This document shows, one piece after another, positions 38,478-47,766 of a DNA stretch of 64,000 nt (positions are counted from its first letter, which is position 1; every line of letters starts with the position of its first letter). Under the pieces are notes generated by a model. That model was not told the origin of the DNA. It made no database searches and saw only the letters and a list, made by a program, of their open reading frames with translations. A program made the position numbers and the translations under genes. Origin of the DNA: Methylotenera sp. (GTDB taxonomy: Bacteria > Pseudomonadota > Gammaproteobacteria > Burkholderiales > Methylophilaceae); assembly GCA_030682715.1 (NCBI GenBank), contig JAUXNQ010000024.1, positions 62,001 through 126,000 on the forward strand. The letters are read 5' to 3'.

Positions 38478-39233
38478 CTATTCGATACGCAATTCCGTTA
38501 AGGTTTGCTCTAACTTATGGCCGTCATCATCAATCATCAGTATGCGCACTGGCACGTAATAATGTTCTGTTGCCAACCAAAGCTCTTTGGTTTCTGACCC
38601 GTCTTTCTCTGCTGATGTTAAATGCAGGGTTTTATACTGCACACCCGCACCATCAATGATTTTCTGCTCAGGGTTCACTTTATACTGATACTGCTTTAGC
38701 TTTTTACCTGTGGTCAGTGGCAGCGTAATCGTATTTTTTAACGATGCACGCATAAACATAAACTGGTAAGCATAGCTCGCTAAATCTTGAGTACCCGCTT
38801 TAAGTTCAGCCGTTTCCTGCTTACCCTTAATTGTCATCACCAGACTGCGCTTTGCCCAATCAAAGTCTGTGAATAATGATTTCTTTTTATGGTTGCCTTG
38901 GTGTAATTCAAAATGCGTGGGCTGCAAACCTTTTGCTGTGATAACGCCAACGCTAGTTAACTTACGCTCCCCAAGTAAGGCATAAACACCCAGCCCTTTG
39001 GTTGTACTTTCTACCGTATAGGCATTTTTAGTGACCACAAATAGCTCGTGTACATTAGCAAATGGCTCACCATTTTTAGTCACTTCATAAGTGGCCTGAA
39101 TACGTTTAGGTATAGGGCTGCTTGAAATATTTTCTTTAGTAGCTTTCGTTTTAGATAAAGCAACTTGTGGCGCCAACGCTACCGCACCAATTAACAAACT
39201 AAACAACAAGCTCCATGCTTTGATTCGATTCAT
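38478..39233 (-). CDS. DUF3108 periplasmic protein
   Basis: A 251-residue exported protein. The signal peptide (AWSLLFSLLIGAVALAPQVALS) is followed by the DUF3108 domain, with ATYEVTKNGEPFANVHELF at the start, FDWAKRSLVMTIKGK in the middle and ELWLATEHYYVPVRILMIDDDGH near the end. The beta-rich fold and its frequent position after purine genes are family features; the function is unknown. ATG 39233 is preferred over a GTG one codon upstream. It follows purM after 139 bases on the same strand. Confidence 0.87.
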   Translation of the reverse strand: MNRIKAWSLLFSLLIGAVALAPQVALSKTKATKENISSSPIPKRIQATYEVTKNGEPFANVHELFVVTKNAYTVESTTKGLGVYALLGERKLTSVGVITAKGLQPTHFELHQGNHKKKSLFTDFDWAKRSLVMTIKGKQETAELKAGTQDLASYAYQFMFMRASLKNTITLPLTTGKKLKQYQYKVNPEQKIIDGAGVQYKTLHLTSAEKDGSETKELWLATEHYYVPVRILMIDDDGHKLEQTLTELRIE

Positions 39234-39372
39234 CACTAAAATTCCTTAATTTTAAGACACATCACGCTCAACGCATCAGACCTAATTTTGTTACAGAATA
39301 AGCTTTTACTACTTAAGCTTTTGTTACACATCAAGCCACTTTTTTCTAAAATGGTTTAAATCACCATGTGGG

Positions 39373-40422
39373 TTAAACCACAATGGTTGGCGCTTCACCA
39401 TCAGTTTGTGCACGAATGTGACCAATTTCAAACACTGTTTCACCCGCAGCCTCTAGCAATGCCTTTGCAGCAGCAGCGTCGTCTTTCGCCATGATAATCG
39501 CCATGCCAATACCGCAGTTGAAAGTTTTATACATTTCGCTCGGTACGATATTACCCTGTGCTTGTAGCCACTGGAACAGCGGTGGCAACTCCCAACCAGA
39601 TGCTTTGATTTCAGCGGTTAAACCTTCTGGCAATACACGTGGAATATTCTCGGTAATACCGCCACCTGTAATGTGCGCCATGCCCTTTACTGGCATTGCT
39701 TCAATCAGTTTCAATAATGATTTCACATAGATACGTGTTGGTGCCATGACCACATCTTTGAATTTTCTACCATGAAAGTCAGACTCAAAATCAATGCCTG
39801 ATTTCTCAATCAATTTGCGAATCAGTGAATAGCCGTTTGAATGTGCGCCACTTGAAGCCATGCCTAACACCACATCGCCTGCGGCAATCGTTGTACCATT
39901 AATCAAATTAGCTTTATCTACACAACCTACTGCAAAACCTGCCAAATCATACTCACCTGCTGGGTACATGCCTGGCATTTCTGCGGTTTCACCGCCAACC
40001 AATGCGCAACCAGATTGCTCACAGCCTTCAGCAATGCCTTTAATCACTTGTGCCGCAACACCAACTTCTAATTTACCGCATGCGAAATAATCCAAGAAGA
40101 AAAGCGGCTCAGCGCCTTGCACCAAGATATCATTCACGCTCATGGCCACCAAGTCGATACCTACGGTATCGTGCTTGTTTAGCTCAAACGCTAACTTCAG
40201 CTTTGTGCCAACGCCATCAGTGCCTGATACTAAAATCGGCTCGTTAAATTTTTTCGGCACGGCAAACAATGAGCCAAAACCACCAATACCACCCAACACT
40301 TCTGGGCGCATCGTACGTTTGGCAAACGGTTTAATTTGTTCAACTAACGCATCGCCCGCTTCAATATCAACGCCAGCATCGCGGTAGCTAATTGAAGTTT
40401 TATCTGAATTATTGGCGCTCAA
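39373..40422 (-). CDS. purM: Phosphoribosylformylglycinamidine cyclo-ligase
   Basis: Catalyses ATP-dependent ring closure to aminoimidazole ribotide, the fifth step of purine synthesis. The N-terminal [19 protein letters not shown], the loop [27 protein letters not shown], and [14 protein letters not shown] are diagnostic; the length of 349 residues is standard. The start must be the TTG at 40422: the frame is closed by TAG six codons upstream and no ATG lies before the conserved N-terminus. It is divergent from the perM-hda pair, a common arrangement. Confidence 0.97.
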   Translation of the reverse strand: MSANNSDKTSISYRDAGVDIEAGDALVEQIKPFAKRTMRPEVLGGIGGFGSLFAVPKKFNEPILVSGTDGVGTKLKLAFELNKHDTVGIDLVAMSVNDILVQGAEPLFFLDYFACGKLEVGVAAQVIKGIAEGCEQSGCALVGGETAEMPGMYPAGEYDLAGFAVGCVDKANLINGTTIAAGDVVLGMASSGAHSNGYSLIRKLIEKSGIDFESDFHGRKFKDVVMAPTRIYVKSLLKLIEAMPVKGMAHITGGGITENIPRVLPEGLTAEIKASGWELPPLFQWLQAQGNIVPSEMYKTFNCGIGMAIIMAKDDAAAAKALLEAAGETVFEIGHIRAQTDGEAPTIVV

Positions 40423-40559
40423 GGGGGTTCTCGCTTTCTACAAAAAGTGTGTTCTATCGTTATAATGCTATTTTAACCGAAATGCTTAGTTATCTGAAAT
40501 GTTGAAAGCCTGAAAACGCAGGCTTTTCCAAATCAGCCACACTTTACTGAAAGCGCAGA

Positions 40560-41642
40560 ATGAATAAACACACAAACACCGTTTGGCTGGTGGCTGTTTT
40601 ATCGGTTTTCGTCCTTATTTATTTGCTAGGTCCAATCCTTACGCCTTTTTTAATTGCCGCAATATTGGCGTATATCGCCAATCCTTTAGTTAATAAAATT
40701 GAAGCCCTTCAATTAGGCCGTCGTCTAAGCAAATTTTCGTTTAAGCCAAGCCGTATCATCGCCACATTACTGGTACTTTTGATTTTACTGGCCGCTTTAA
40801 TCATCATTATATTAATCATGATTCCGTTATTGCAGCATGAATTTGTACAAATTTCACAAAAAATTCCTGTTTACTTAAATGCTGCCAAGGCGAACCTTGA
40901 ACCTTGGTTACAAAAGAATTTTGGCGTCAGTACGGAAATTGATCCAGCACAGATTCAAGCCATTCTCACTGAAAACTGGAAAACGACAGGAAACTTTGCC
41001 AAAAGCATTGCGCTTAGCCTAAGCGATCACGGCATGGCAGTGATTGGCTGGCTCGGCAACCTGATACTCATTCCACTCGTGTTGTTTTATTTGCTACTGG
41101 ATTGGAATATCTTCATGCGAAAAATTGGCGCATTACTGCCACGCCAACTGATTGCCAAAACACAAGAAATTGCCAGCGAGATTGACGCTGTGCTGGCTGA
41201 GTTTTTACGTGGTCAACTCACTGTCATGGTATTGATGAGTATATTTTACGCCACTGGCTTATGGATGACAGGGTTAGAGTTTGCACTGCCTATCGGCATA
41301 TTATCTGGCTTGCTGGGTTTTATTCCATACTTAGGCTTTGGTTTAGGCTTAACATTAGCCGTGATTGCTGGTGTTTTACAATTCGGCAATTTCGCGGATC
41401 TTATTCCAATGTTAGTGGTATTTGGCTTGGGGCAACTCGTTGAAAGCATGGCACTTACCCCATGGCTAGTAGGTGATCGTATCGGCCTTCACCCACTTGT
41501 TGTGATTTTTTCCCTAATGGCTGGTGGCCAGCTTTTTGGCTTTGCTGGCGTGCTACTGGCACTACCAGTATCAGCTGCAATTGCCGTTGGTTTCAGACAC
41601 GCAAAACAACAATATCTTAGCAGTAGCTTTTATTTAGGTTAG
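40560..41642 (+). CDS. perM: AI-2E family transporter (PerM-like)
   Basis: A 360-residue polytopic membrane protein of the AI-2E transporter family. About seven to eight hydrophobic segments, the amphipathic region after segment 2 (about 95-145) and the conserved C-terminal stretch VVIFSLMAGGQLFGFAGVLLALPVSAAIAV are typical. The transported solute is not known for most members. hda starts four bases after its stop, so the two are co-transcribed. Confidence 0.9.
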   Translation: MNKHTNTVWLVAVLSVFVLIYLLGPILTPFLIAAILAYIANPLVNKIEALQLGRRLSKFSFKPSRIIATLLVLLILLAALIIIILIMIPLLQHEFVQISQKIPVYLNAAKANLEPWLQKNFGVSTEIDPAQIQAILTENWKTTGNFAKSIALSLSDHGMAVIGWLGNLILIPLVLFYLLLDWNIFMRKIGALLPRQLIAKTQEIASEIDAVLAEFLRGQLTVMVLMSIFYATGLWMTGLEFALPIGILSGLLGFIPYLGFGLGLTLAVIAGVLQFGNFADLIPMLVVFGLGQLVESMALTPWLVGDRIGLHPLVVIFSLMAGGQLFGFAGVLLALPVSAAIAVGFRHAKQQYLSSSFYLG

Positions 41643-41646
41643 CCGC

Positions 41647-42303
41647 ATGAACAGTACGGACCATCATTACCAATCCCCGACCAAGCAATTATTGCTCGAT
41701 ATTCAGCCTTTGGCACCGCCAACGCTGGATAACTTCATTGTGGGTCAAAGTGCTGAAGCACTACACAGCTTGAAGCAAGCACTTACTTATGCAGAAGAGG
41801 CGCGTTTTATTTACCTATGGGGTGCACAGGGCAGTGGAAAATCCCACCTTTTGCAAGCTTGCCAACGCATTGCGGCACAGTCCGAATTACCGCTATTTAT
41901 TGCAGACGATACCCATTTATTAAATGAGGAAGCGCAGATCGCGCTGTTTGATCAATTCAATCAACTACGCGCGTCAGGTGGCATCCTTATTTCCAGCGGC
42001 ATTGCAGCACCAACACAAATGAACCTACGTGACGACATAGCCACCAGACTAGCATGGGGTTTGGTTTACCAGCTGCATCCCCTCACCGATGAAGAAAAAG
42101 CCCAAGCACTTAGAACACATGCAAAAGAGCGTGGCATGAAACTGCCAGACGAGGTGGTTGATTACTGCTTGCGCTACCTACGCCGAGACCTACCAACATT
42201 GATGGCAGTATTGGACGCACTAGATGTTTGGTCGCTGACTGAGAAAAAACCTGTGACAGTGCCGATGCTGAAAAAGCTATTATTATTGAATCTTGAGATT
42301 TAA
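41647..42303 (+). CDS. hda: DnaA regulatory inactivator Hda
   Basis: A 218-residue DnaA-like AAA+ protein that, with the sliding clamp, stimulates hydrolysis of DnaA-bound ATP and limits re-initiation. It has the Walker A GAQGSGKSHLLQACQ, a Walker B replaced by LFIADDTHLL, and the C-terminal RRDLPTLMAVLDALDVWSL. An N-terminal clamp-binding motif is expected within residues 10-16 (KQLLLDIQPL, close to QLxLx). It lacks the DNA-binding domain of DnaA. It is translationally close to perM. Confidence 0.92.
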   Translation: MNSTDHHYQSPTKQLLLDIQPLAPPTLDNFIVGQSAEALHSLKQALTYAEEARFIYLWGAQGSGKSHLLQACQRIAAQSELPLFIADDTHLLNEEAQIALFDQFNQLRASGGILISSGIAAPTQMNLRDDIATRLAWGLVYQLHPLTDEEKAQALRTHAKERGMKLPDEVVDYCLRYLRRDLPTLMAVLDALDVWSLTEKKPVTVPMLKKLLLLNLEI

Positions 42304-42351
42304 ACCAAGCCGATAAATAGCAATCAACTACCCACCATTTATCGCTTGGCT
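42303..42351 (+). terminator. Candidate terminator hairpin after hda
   Basis: Imperfect arms AACCAAGCCGATAAAT and ATTTATCGCTTGGCT pair with one bulge around an 18-base loop directly after the hda stop. No T-run follows, so it may act as an RNA 3' end stabiliser or weak terminator. Confidence 0.4.
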
Positions 42352-42411
42352 AACATACTGTAAAATCATGCTATTGGTAGATAAATACTTCCCTTATTAA
42401 AGCAACCACCT

Positions 42412-44052
42412 ATGTTACGTATTACTGAAGTCAAACTCCCGATTGAAAACGCGCAATCGCTCATCCATCAAGCCGATGAAATTAAAGCCGCATTGCTTAA
42501 ACGTTTAGAAATTCCAGAAAGTGATTTGATTCACTTCGATATATTTAAACGCGGCGTAGACGCGCGTAAATCGCATGCAATTTTGTATGTATACAGCCTT
42601 GATGTAGAAGTCAAAAATGAAGAGAGAATCTTAGCGAAATTTCGTAAAGATGCGCACATTAAACCTGCGCCTGACACTAGTTATAAGTATGTTGCAAAAA
42701 CTACATCCACACCCGAATTAAGACCTGTCATTGTGGGCTTTGGTCCAGCGGGCATTTTTGCTGCACTAATTTTGGCACAATCTGGGTTTAAACCGATTGT
42801 ATTAGAGCGTGGAAAAGAAGTACGTAAGCGTACGCAGGACACATGGGGGCTATGGCGTAAAAGTACATTAAATCCAGAATCCAACGTACAGTTTGGTGAA
42901 GGAGGCGCTGGCACTTTCTCAGATGGTAAGCTGTATAGCCAAATCAAAGACCCTAAACATTACGGTCGCAAGGTGATTCAGGAGTTTGTAAAAGCAGGCG
43001 CGCCAGAAGAAATTATGTATGTAAGCCACCCGCACATCGGCACATTTCGCTTAGTGGGTATGGTTGAAGAAATGCGCAAAACGATTACTGAATTAGGCGG
43101 TGAAATTCGGTTTGAGAGTCGTTTAGACGATATTGAAATTGAGAATAACGAAGTGAAAGCGGTCGTACTGCAAACAGGTGAGCGCCTTGCAACGAATCAC
43201 TTGGTGTTAGCGGTAGGCCATAGTGCACGTGACACGTTTGAAATGGTATATAAACGTGGCATTTATATTGAAGCCAAACCATTTTCAATTGGCTTCCGCA
43301 TTGAACATCCACAATCACTTATCGACAAGGCACGATACGGCAAAAGCTACAGTGAGGACTTACTGACCAAGCTTGGCGCGGCTGATTACAAACTTGTGCA
43401 TCATGCAAAAAATGGTCGTTCGGTTTACAGTTTCTGCATGTGCCCTGGCGGCACAGTAGTTGCCGCGGCATCAGAACCTAACCGCGTAGTGACTAACGGC
43501 ATGAGCCAATATAGCCGCAATGAACGCAATGCAAATGCTGGCATTGTAGTGGGCATTACGCCTGAGCAAGACTATCCAGATCATCCACTGGCTGGCATGG
43601 AACTACAACGTCAGTTAGAAAGTCAGGCGTTCATCGCGGGCGGCAGTAATTACAATGCGCCTGGGCAGTTAATTGGCGACTTTCTGCTTAACCAACCATC
43701 TACCCAGTTTGGTGAAGTCACACCTTCATACAAGCCAGCTGTACATCTCACGAACTTAGCCTCAGTGCTACCAGAGTATGCTATTACCGCTATCCGTGAG
43801 GCTATTCCTGAGTTTGCTAAGCAAGTAAAAGGCTTTGATTTAGCTGATGGCGTGCTGACAGGGGTAGAAACTCGCACTTCTAGCCCTATCCGAATTAAGC
43901 GTGACGATGACTCGCTACAAAGCATTAACACCAAGGGTTTATACCCTTGTGGCGAAGGTGCAGGCTATGCGGGCGGGATTTTATCAGCTGGCGTTGATGG
44001 TATCAAAGTAGCTGAAGCAGTAGCACTTAGCATCGCTGGTAGCACTCGCTAA
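42412..44052 (+). CDS. FAD-dependent oxidoreductase (NAD(P)/FAD family)
   Basis: A 546-residue flavoprotein. A small N-terminal domain (about 1-95, with KRLEIPESDLIHFDIFKRGVDARK) precedes a Rossmann FAD site PVIVGFGPAGIFAALILAQSG, the motif NVQFGEGGAGTFSDGKLY, and the C-terminal GLYPCGEGAGYAGGILSAGVDGIKVAEAV. This is the arrangement of the conserved bacterial FAD-dependent protein family with unknown substrate, sometimes annotated as dehydrogenases. It is a single gene. I cannot assign a reaction. Confidence 0.85.
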   Translation: MLRITEVKLPIENAQSLIHQADEIKAALLKRLEIPESDLIHFDIFKRGVDARKSHAILYVYSLDVEVKNEERILAKFRKDAHIKPAPDTSYKYVAKTTSTPELRPVIVGFGPAGIFAALILAQSGFKPIVLERGKEVRKRTQDTWGLWRKSTLNPESNVQFGEGGAGTFSDGKLYSQIKDPKHYGRKVIQEFVKAGAPEEIMYVSHPHIGTFRLVGMVEEMRKTITELGGEIRFESRLDDIEIENNEVKAVVLQTGERLATNHLVLAVGHSARDTFEMVYKRGIYIEAKPFSIGFRIEHPQSLIDKARYGKSYSEDLLTKLGAADYKLVHHAKNGRSVYSFCMCPGGTVVAAASEPNRVVTNGMSQYSRNERNANAGIVVGITPEQDYPDHPLAGMELQRQLESQAFIAGGSNYNAPGQLIGDFLLNQPSTQFGEVTPSYKPAVHLTNLASVLPEYAITAIREAIPEFAKQVKGFDLADGVLTGVETRTSSPIRIKRDDDSLQSINTKGLYPCGEGAGYAGGILSAGVDGIKVAEAVALSIAGSTR

Positions 44053-44187
44053 TCAAACTTCATGCTGATTATTTAGGCATATCTGTACCAGTTGCCTGAT
44101 AAGCCTACCTACTTTCATACACAACAATTTAAGCGTACACTGAATTTGCTGATTTTTCAGCTAAGGTCCATTTAAAGGAGCTATATG

Positions 44188-44379
44188 ATGAAAGCAAACG
44201 TTGGTGGAATCGATCGGATAGTACGTATTATTGCAGGGCTGGCTTTAATCGCGTGGGTATTGTTCGCAAATGGTCCTGTTTGGGCTTGGATTGGTGTATT
44301 GCCGTTAGCCACAGGACTTATTAATTTTTGCCCTGCTTACGGTTTATTAGGTATCAATACCTGCAAAACCAAAAACTAA
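44188..44379 (+). CDS. DUF2892 small membrane protein
   Basis: A 63-64 residue protein with the DUF2892 pattern: KANVGGIDRIVRIIAGLALI, a second membrane segment, and FCPAYGLLGINTC at the end. Two tandem ATGs (44185 and 44188) follow AAAGGAG; the second gives the better spacing. The same domain occurs fused to rhodanese in YgaP. Two Cys residues in the C-terminal part are typical. Function unknown. It is followed by a strong terminator shared with ahpF. Confidence 0.9.
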   Translation: MKANVGGIDRIVRIIAGLALIAWVLFANGPVWAWIGVLPLATGLINFCPAYGLLGINTCKTKN

Positions 44380-44382
44380 TAG

Positions 44383-44409
44383 AAAAGGCGGCTTAAAGCC
44401 GCCTTTTTT
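44383..44409. terminator. Bidirectional terminator
   Basis: GGCGGCTT-A-AAGCCGCC flanked by AAAA on the left and a T-run on the right, between the convergent DUF2892 and ahpF genes. Confidence 0.9.
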
Positions 44410-44416
44410 GCATCTT

Positions 44417-46000
44417 TTATTGCCTAATCAAATAATCAAATGCGCCAAGTGAAGCTTTTGCACCTTCACCCATTGCAATAATGATTTGTTTGTAAGGCGT
44501 AGTCGTCACGTCGCCAGCAGCGAACACACCTGGCAGCGATGTTGCATTGTGATGATTCACTTCAATCTCACCATATTTACTCAAGTTCAAAGTACCTTTT
44601 AACCAATCACTATTGGGTACTAAACCGATTTGCACAAACACACCGTCTAGCGCTAAATGTTTAGACTCACCAGTGACACGGTCTGTATAAGTCAGCCCAT
44701 TCATTTTATTACCATCACCAGTGACTTCTGTGGTTTGCGCGCTGGTAATAATAGTGACGTTACTCAATGAGCGTAGTTTTTTCTGCAACACTGCATCTGC
44801 TTTTAATTCAGTATCAAATTGCAATAATGTCACATGCCCAACGAAATTTGCTAGATCAATCGCAGCCTCCACACCCGAGTTACCACCACCAACCACTGCA
44901 ACAGGCTTGCCTTTAAACAACGGACCATCGCAGTGTGGGCAGTAAGCAACCCCTTTACCACGATACTCTTTTTCACCTGGCACGTTCAGCTCACGCCAAC
45001 GCGCACCTGTAGCAAGAATCACAGATTTACTTCTTAAGATTGCACCACTTTCCAACTTTAACTCGATTAAATCATCGTTTTTGTTACCGTGCTTACCTGG
45101 CTCGGTTAATGAAACAGCACGCTGTAAATTCATGATATCCACATCATAGCTTTTGACATGCTCTTCCAACGCCATCACTAATTTTGGTCCTTCAGTTTCT
45201 TTCACAGAAATAAAGTTTTCAATACCAAGCGTATCCATTACTTGCCCACCAAAACGCTCTGCAACGATACCTGTGCGTATACCTTTACGTGCTGCGTAAA
45301 TTGCCGCTGACGCGCCCGCTGGGCCACCACCTACCACCAACACATCAAAAGGTGCTTGGGCATCTAACTTTTTTGCCTCACGCGCAACTGCACCAACGTC
45401 AATCTTTGGCAAAATCTCGTCCAACTCCATACGACCCGCACCAAACACCTCTCCATTTAAGTAAGTAGTGGGTACAGACATAATATCTCTAGCTTTTACT
45501 TCTTCTTGATATAGCGCACCGTCAATCATTACATGGGTAATGTTTGGATTAATGGCCGCCATCATATTCATTGCTTGCACGACATCTGGGCAATTATGGC
45601 AACTCAGTGAAATGTAAGTTTCAAAGTGAAAGCTACCTTCAATAGCCGCGATTTGTGCAATCTTTTCAGCCTCTAGCTTCATCGGATGACCACCCGTGTG
45701 AAGTAGCGCCAACACTAAAGAGGTGAACTCATGGCCCATTGGAATACCAGCAAAACGCACGCCCACCGCTTTATGTGCTTCGGTATGTGTTGCACCACGC
45801 TTTACAGCAAATGAAGGTTTACGTGCGTCATCTTCCATTGTCAGTGTAATTTTGTCTGACATGCTCGCGATTTCTTCCAGCAATTCACGCATCTCTTGTG
45901 CAGCTGGGGTTTCATCTAATGATGCAGCCAATACAATAGGCTCACGCAACATCTGTAAATAGGTTTGCAATTGGGTTTTGATACCAGTTTCTAATGCCAT
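44417..46000 (-). CDS. ahpF: Alkyl hydroperoxide reductase subunit F
   Basis: A 527-residue flavoprotein that passes electrons from NAD(P)H to AhpC. The N-terminal double thioredoxin-fold domain (about 1-200) carries the redox pair [10 protein letters not shown] linker leads to a thioredoxin-reductase-like part with FAD site [21 protein letters not shown], the redox pair YCPHCDGP, the NADH site [16 protein letters not shown] and the C-terminal FAD site [16 protein letters not shown]. It lies 155 bases downstream of ahpC on the same strand. A hairpin in the gap may reduce its expression relative to ahpC. Confidence 0.97.
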   Translation of the reverse strand: MALETGIKTQLQTYLQMLREPIVLAASLDETPAAQEMRELLEEIASMSDKITLTMEDDARKPSFAVKRGATHTEAHKAVGVRFAGIPMGHEFTSLVLALLHTGGHPMKLEAEKIAQIAAIEGSFHFETYISLSCHNCPDVVQAMNMMAAINPNITHVMIDGALYQEEVKARDIMSVPTTYLNGEVFGAGRMELDEILPKIDVGAVAREAKKLDAQAPFDVLVVGGGPAGASAAIYAARKGIRTGIVAERFGGQVMDTLGIENFISVKETEGPKLVMALEEHVKSYDVDIMNLQRAVSLTEPGKHGNKNDDLIELKLESGAILRSKSVILATGARWRELNVPGEKEYRGKGVAYCPHCDGPLFKGKPVAVVGGGNSGVEAAIDLANFVGHVTLLQFDTELKADAVLQKKLRSLSNVTIITSAQTTEVTGDGNKMNGLTYTDRVTGESKHLALDGVFVQIGLVPNSDWLKGTLNLSKYGEIEVNHHNATSLPGVFAAGDVTTTPYKQIIIAMGEGAKASLGAFDYLIRQ

Positions 46001-46062
46001 GATTGCTCTCTTCTTAAATTCTTATCTGGTTGTGATTTAACGCAACCAACTTCACCTAAAAT

Positions 46063-46091
46063 AAAGGCATTATCTTTTGAATAATGCCTTT
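46063..46091 (-). terminator. Hairpin between ahpC and ahpF
   Basis: A perfect 11-bp inverted repeat (AAAGGCATTAT) with a 7-base loop, followed on the minus strand by a T-rich stretch (TATTTTAGG). It probably acts as a partial terminator downstream of ahpC. Confidence 0.65.
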
Positions 46092-46155
46092 GTTATTTAT
46101 CTGCGCTAAGAGATGTTTGCTCGTTAGCGCAGGATTGCCTTGCCTAAGCCAATAA

Positions 46156-46719
46156 TTAGATCTTACCTACTAGGTCTAATGATGGCGTTAATGTTTTAGC
46201 GCCTTCTTGCCATTTAGCTGGGCAAACTTGACCTGGGTTAGCTGCTGTGAATTGTGCAGCTTTCAATTTACGTAGTGTTTCTTTTACATCACGTGCAATT
46301 TCGTTGCTGTGTACTTCAACAGTTTTAATCACGCCTTCTGGGTTGATTACGAAAGTACCGCGCAATGCTAGACCTTCTTCATCGATATGCACATCAAACG
46401 CACGTGTCAATTGGTGCGTTGGATCACCCACTAATGGAAATTGTGCTTTACCAACCGCTGGTGATGTTTCGTGCCATACTTTGTGTGAAAAGTGTGTATC
46501 TGTTGTAACGATATAAACTTCAGCACCTGCTTTTTGGAACTCTGGGTAGTTGTCCGCAGCATCTTCAACTTCTGTAGGGCAGTTGAAAGTAAATGCAGCT
46601 GGCATAAAAATCACAACAGACCATTTACCTTTCATGCTTTCGTCACTTACTTCAATGAATTTACCGTTATGAAAAGCCTGCGCTTTAAATGGTTGTACTT
46701 GTGTATTAATTAATGACAT
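46156..46719 (-). CDS. ahpC: Alkyl hydroperoxide reductase subunit C (2-Cys peroxiredoxin)
   Basis: A 187-residue typical 2-Cys peroxiredoxin that reduces hydrogen peroxide and organic peroxides. The peroxidatic Cys lies in FTFNCPTEVEDAADNY and the resolving Cys in NPGQVCPAKWQ. The length and the C-terminal tail match AhpC. It is first in the ahpC-ahpF pair. A Fur-box-like sequence and no clear OxyR site are seen upstream. Confidence 0.97.
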   Translation of the reverse strand: MSLINTQVQPFKAQAFHNGKFIEVSDESMKGKWSVVIFMPAAFTFNCPTEVEDAADNYPEFQKAGAEVYIVTTDTHFSHKVWHETSPAVGKAQFPLVGDPTHQLTRAFDVHIDEEGLALRGTFVINPEGVIKTVEVHSNEIARDVKETLRKLKAAQFTAANPGQVCPAKWQEGAKTLTPSLDLVGKI

Positions 46720-46822
46720 CGTTTTTTCCTATCTAGTAGTTAAAAAGTGGTTATAAAAAGCTATAAATTCAAGATTTGAATTATAGAGCGTTATTTTAAT
46801 AAATCCAATATATCATATAAAT

Positions 46823-46841
46823 AATAATGATAAGTATTATT
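46823..46841. promoter_or_regulatory. Candidate Fur-like box upstream of ahpC
   Basis: AATAATGATAAGTATTATT matches the 19-base Fur consensus at 15 of 19 positions. It lies about 104 bases upstream of the ahpC start. The surrounding sequence is very AT-rich, so a chance match is possible. Confidence 0.35.
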
Positions 46842-46941
46842 TATCATTTATATGACGTAGGATAAAGTTTGATATAGTGATCTATAAACAAACATCCTAA
46901 ACCGAATTGAGATACTTTACTATCTCAAGTAGATGTGTACC

Positions 46942-47259
46942 TCAGGCAGATGTAACTGCAATGCTTTGCGTAGCGGTTTCACCTAAATTGTCATGCCATG
47001 TCACTTCCACAATATCGCCCAGTTTTGCGCCTTTTAATCTAAAGGTGAGATATGGGTTTTTGGCAATCCCAGTGCCCCATTGCGCCTGTATCACAGGTTT
47101 ACCGTTTAAGGTAGCCGTTAATAACTGCACAAAGTGAGCTGGGACTAGCTGGTCAGCATCATTTTTTCGGCGTCCTGTCTCCATCGGGTGGCTCATCAAG
47201 ACTTTAACCTCGGTGTAGTCACCTTTCATCTGAGCACGCATTTTCATGCTTTTATCCAT
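46942..47259 (-). CDS. soxZ: Thiosulfate oxidation carrier protein SoxZ
   Basis: A 105-residue SoxZ: MKMRAQMKGDYTEVKVLMSHPMETGRR-type start (key residues MSHPMETG), PAHFVQLLTATLNGKPVI, and a C-terminal GDIVEVTWHDNLGE. SoxZ pairs with SoxY in the periplasm, riding on SoxY's Tat signal, to carry sulfur intermediates. It follows soxY after 65 bases. No soxA, soxB, soxX or soxCD genes are in the window. Confidence 0.95.
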   Translation of the reverse strand: MDKSMKMRAQMKGDYTEVKVLMSHPMETGRRKNDADQLVPAHFVQLLTATLNGKPVIQAQWGTGIAKNPYLTFRLKGAKLGDIVEVTWHDNLGETATQSIAVTSA

Positions 47260-47324
47260 GCTAACTCCTTTTCGCGCAACACAATGGGCGGCTTAATGAT
47301 CTGCATCTGGTTAACGTCGATAAA

Positions 47325-47758
47325 TTAGCCACAGCCATTTTCCAATACCGTAATGTTTCTAGCATGCGTAAAATATTGACTACCAGCTTTAACCACCACT
47401 TTTAAATCAGAAGTCTCTGCCATTTTGATGCGAGTTACCACAAACGGCTCTGCACCATGACCAAACATAAAGTTAGCAATCAACGGCGTTGGATTATTCT
47501 CAACAAAAATAGCAATCGCCTCCGTATTCTGAATATTGCTTCTGATCTCAATCTGCACAACAGCACCATTCTCGGCACGCTCTGGCGCAACAATCACAAT
47601 GTCGCTACTTGGTATTTCCTCACTAACATTCAAGTGTTGCGTTGCACCTCAATTTTCACAGCTTCAAAAGCAGGGCGATTCCACAGTGCTGCCCATACTT
47701 TGATAGGCGCTAATGCAATCAAAGTGAGTACTCCCAATAAGAAACTTCTACGTTGCAT
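47325..47758 (-). pseudogene. soxY: SoxY thiosulfate carrier protein, frameshifted
   Basis: The ATG at 47758 follows AGGAGG and opens a twin-arginine signal peptide (MQRRSFLLGVLTLIALAP) and the mature start ALWNRPAFEAVKIEV. The frame then ends at TGA 47632-47630. The rest of SoxY is open in another frame (ATQHLNVSEEIPSSDIVIV ... RIKMAETSD ... ENGCG), including the C-terminal GCG that carries the sulfur-binding Cys. Joining the frames needs about one missing base near 47640-47655. A TTG overlapping the TGA (TTGA) could restart translation but would leave out the Tat signal. The cause may be a real mutation or a sequencing error. soxZ downstream is intact. Confidence 0.88.
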
Positions 47759-47766
47759 GATACCTC

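Noticed and set aside
46860-46895. ATAG...CTAT near 46876 as an OxyR site for ahpC
   Set aside because: The spacing between the half-motifs (four bases) does not match the OxyR pattern, and the second repeat is absent.
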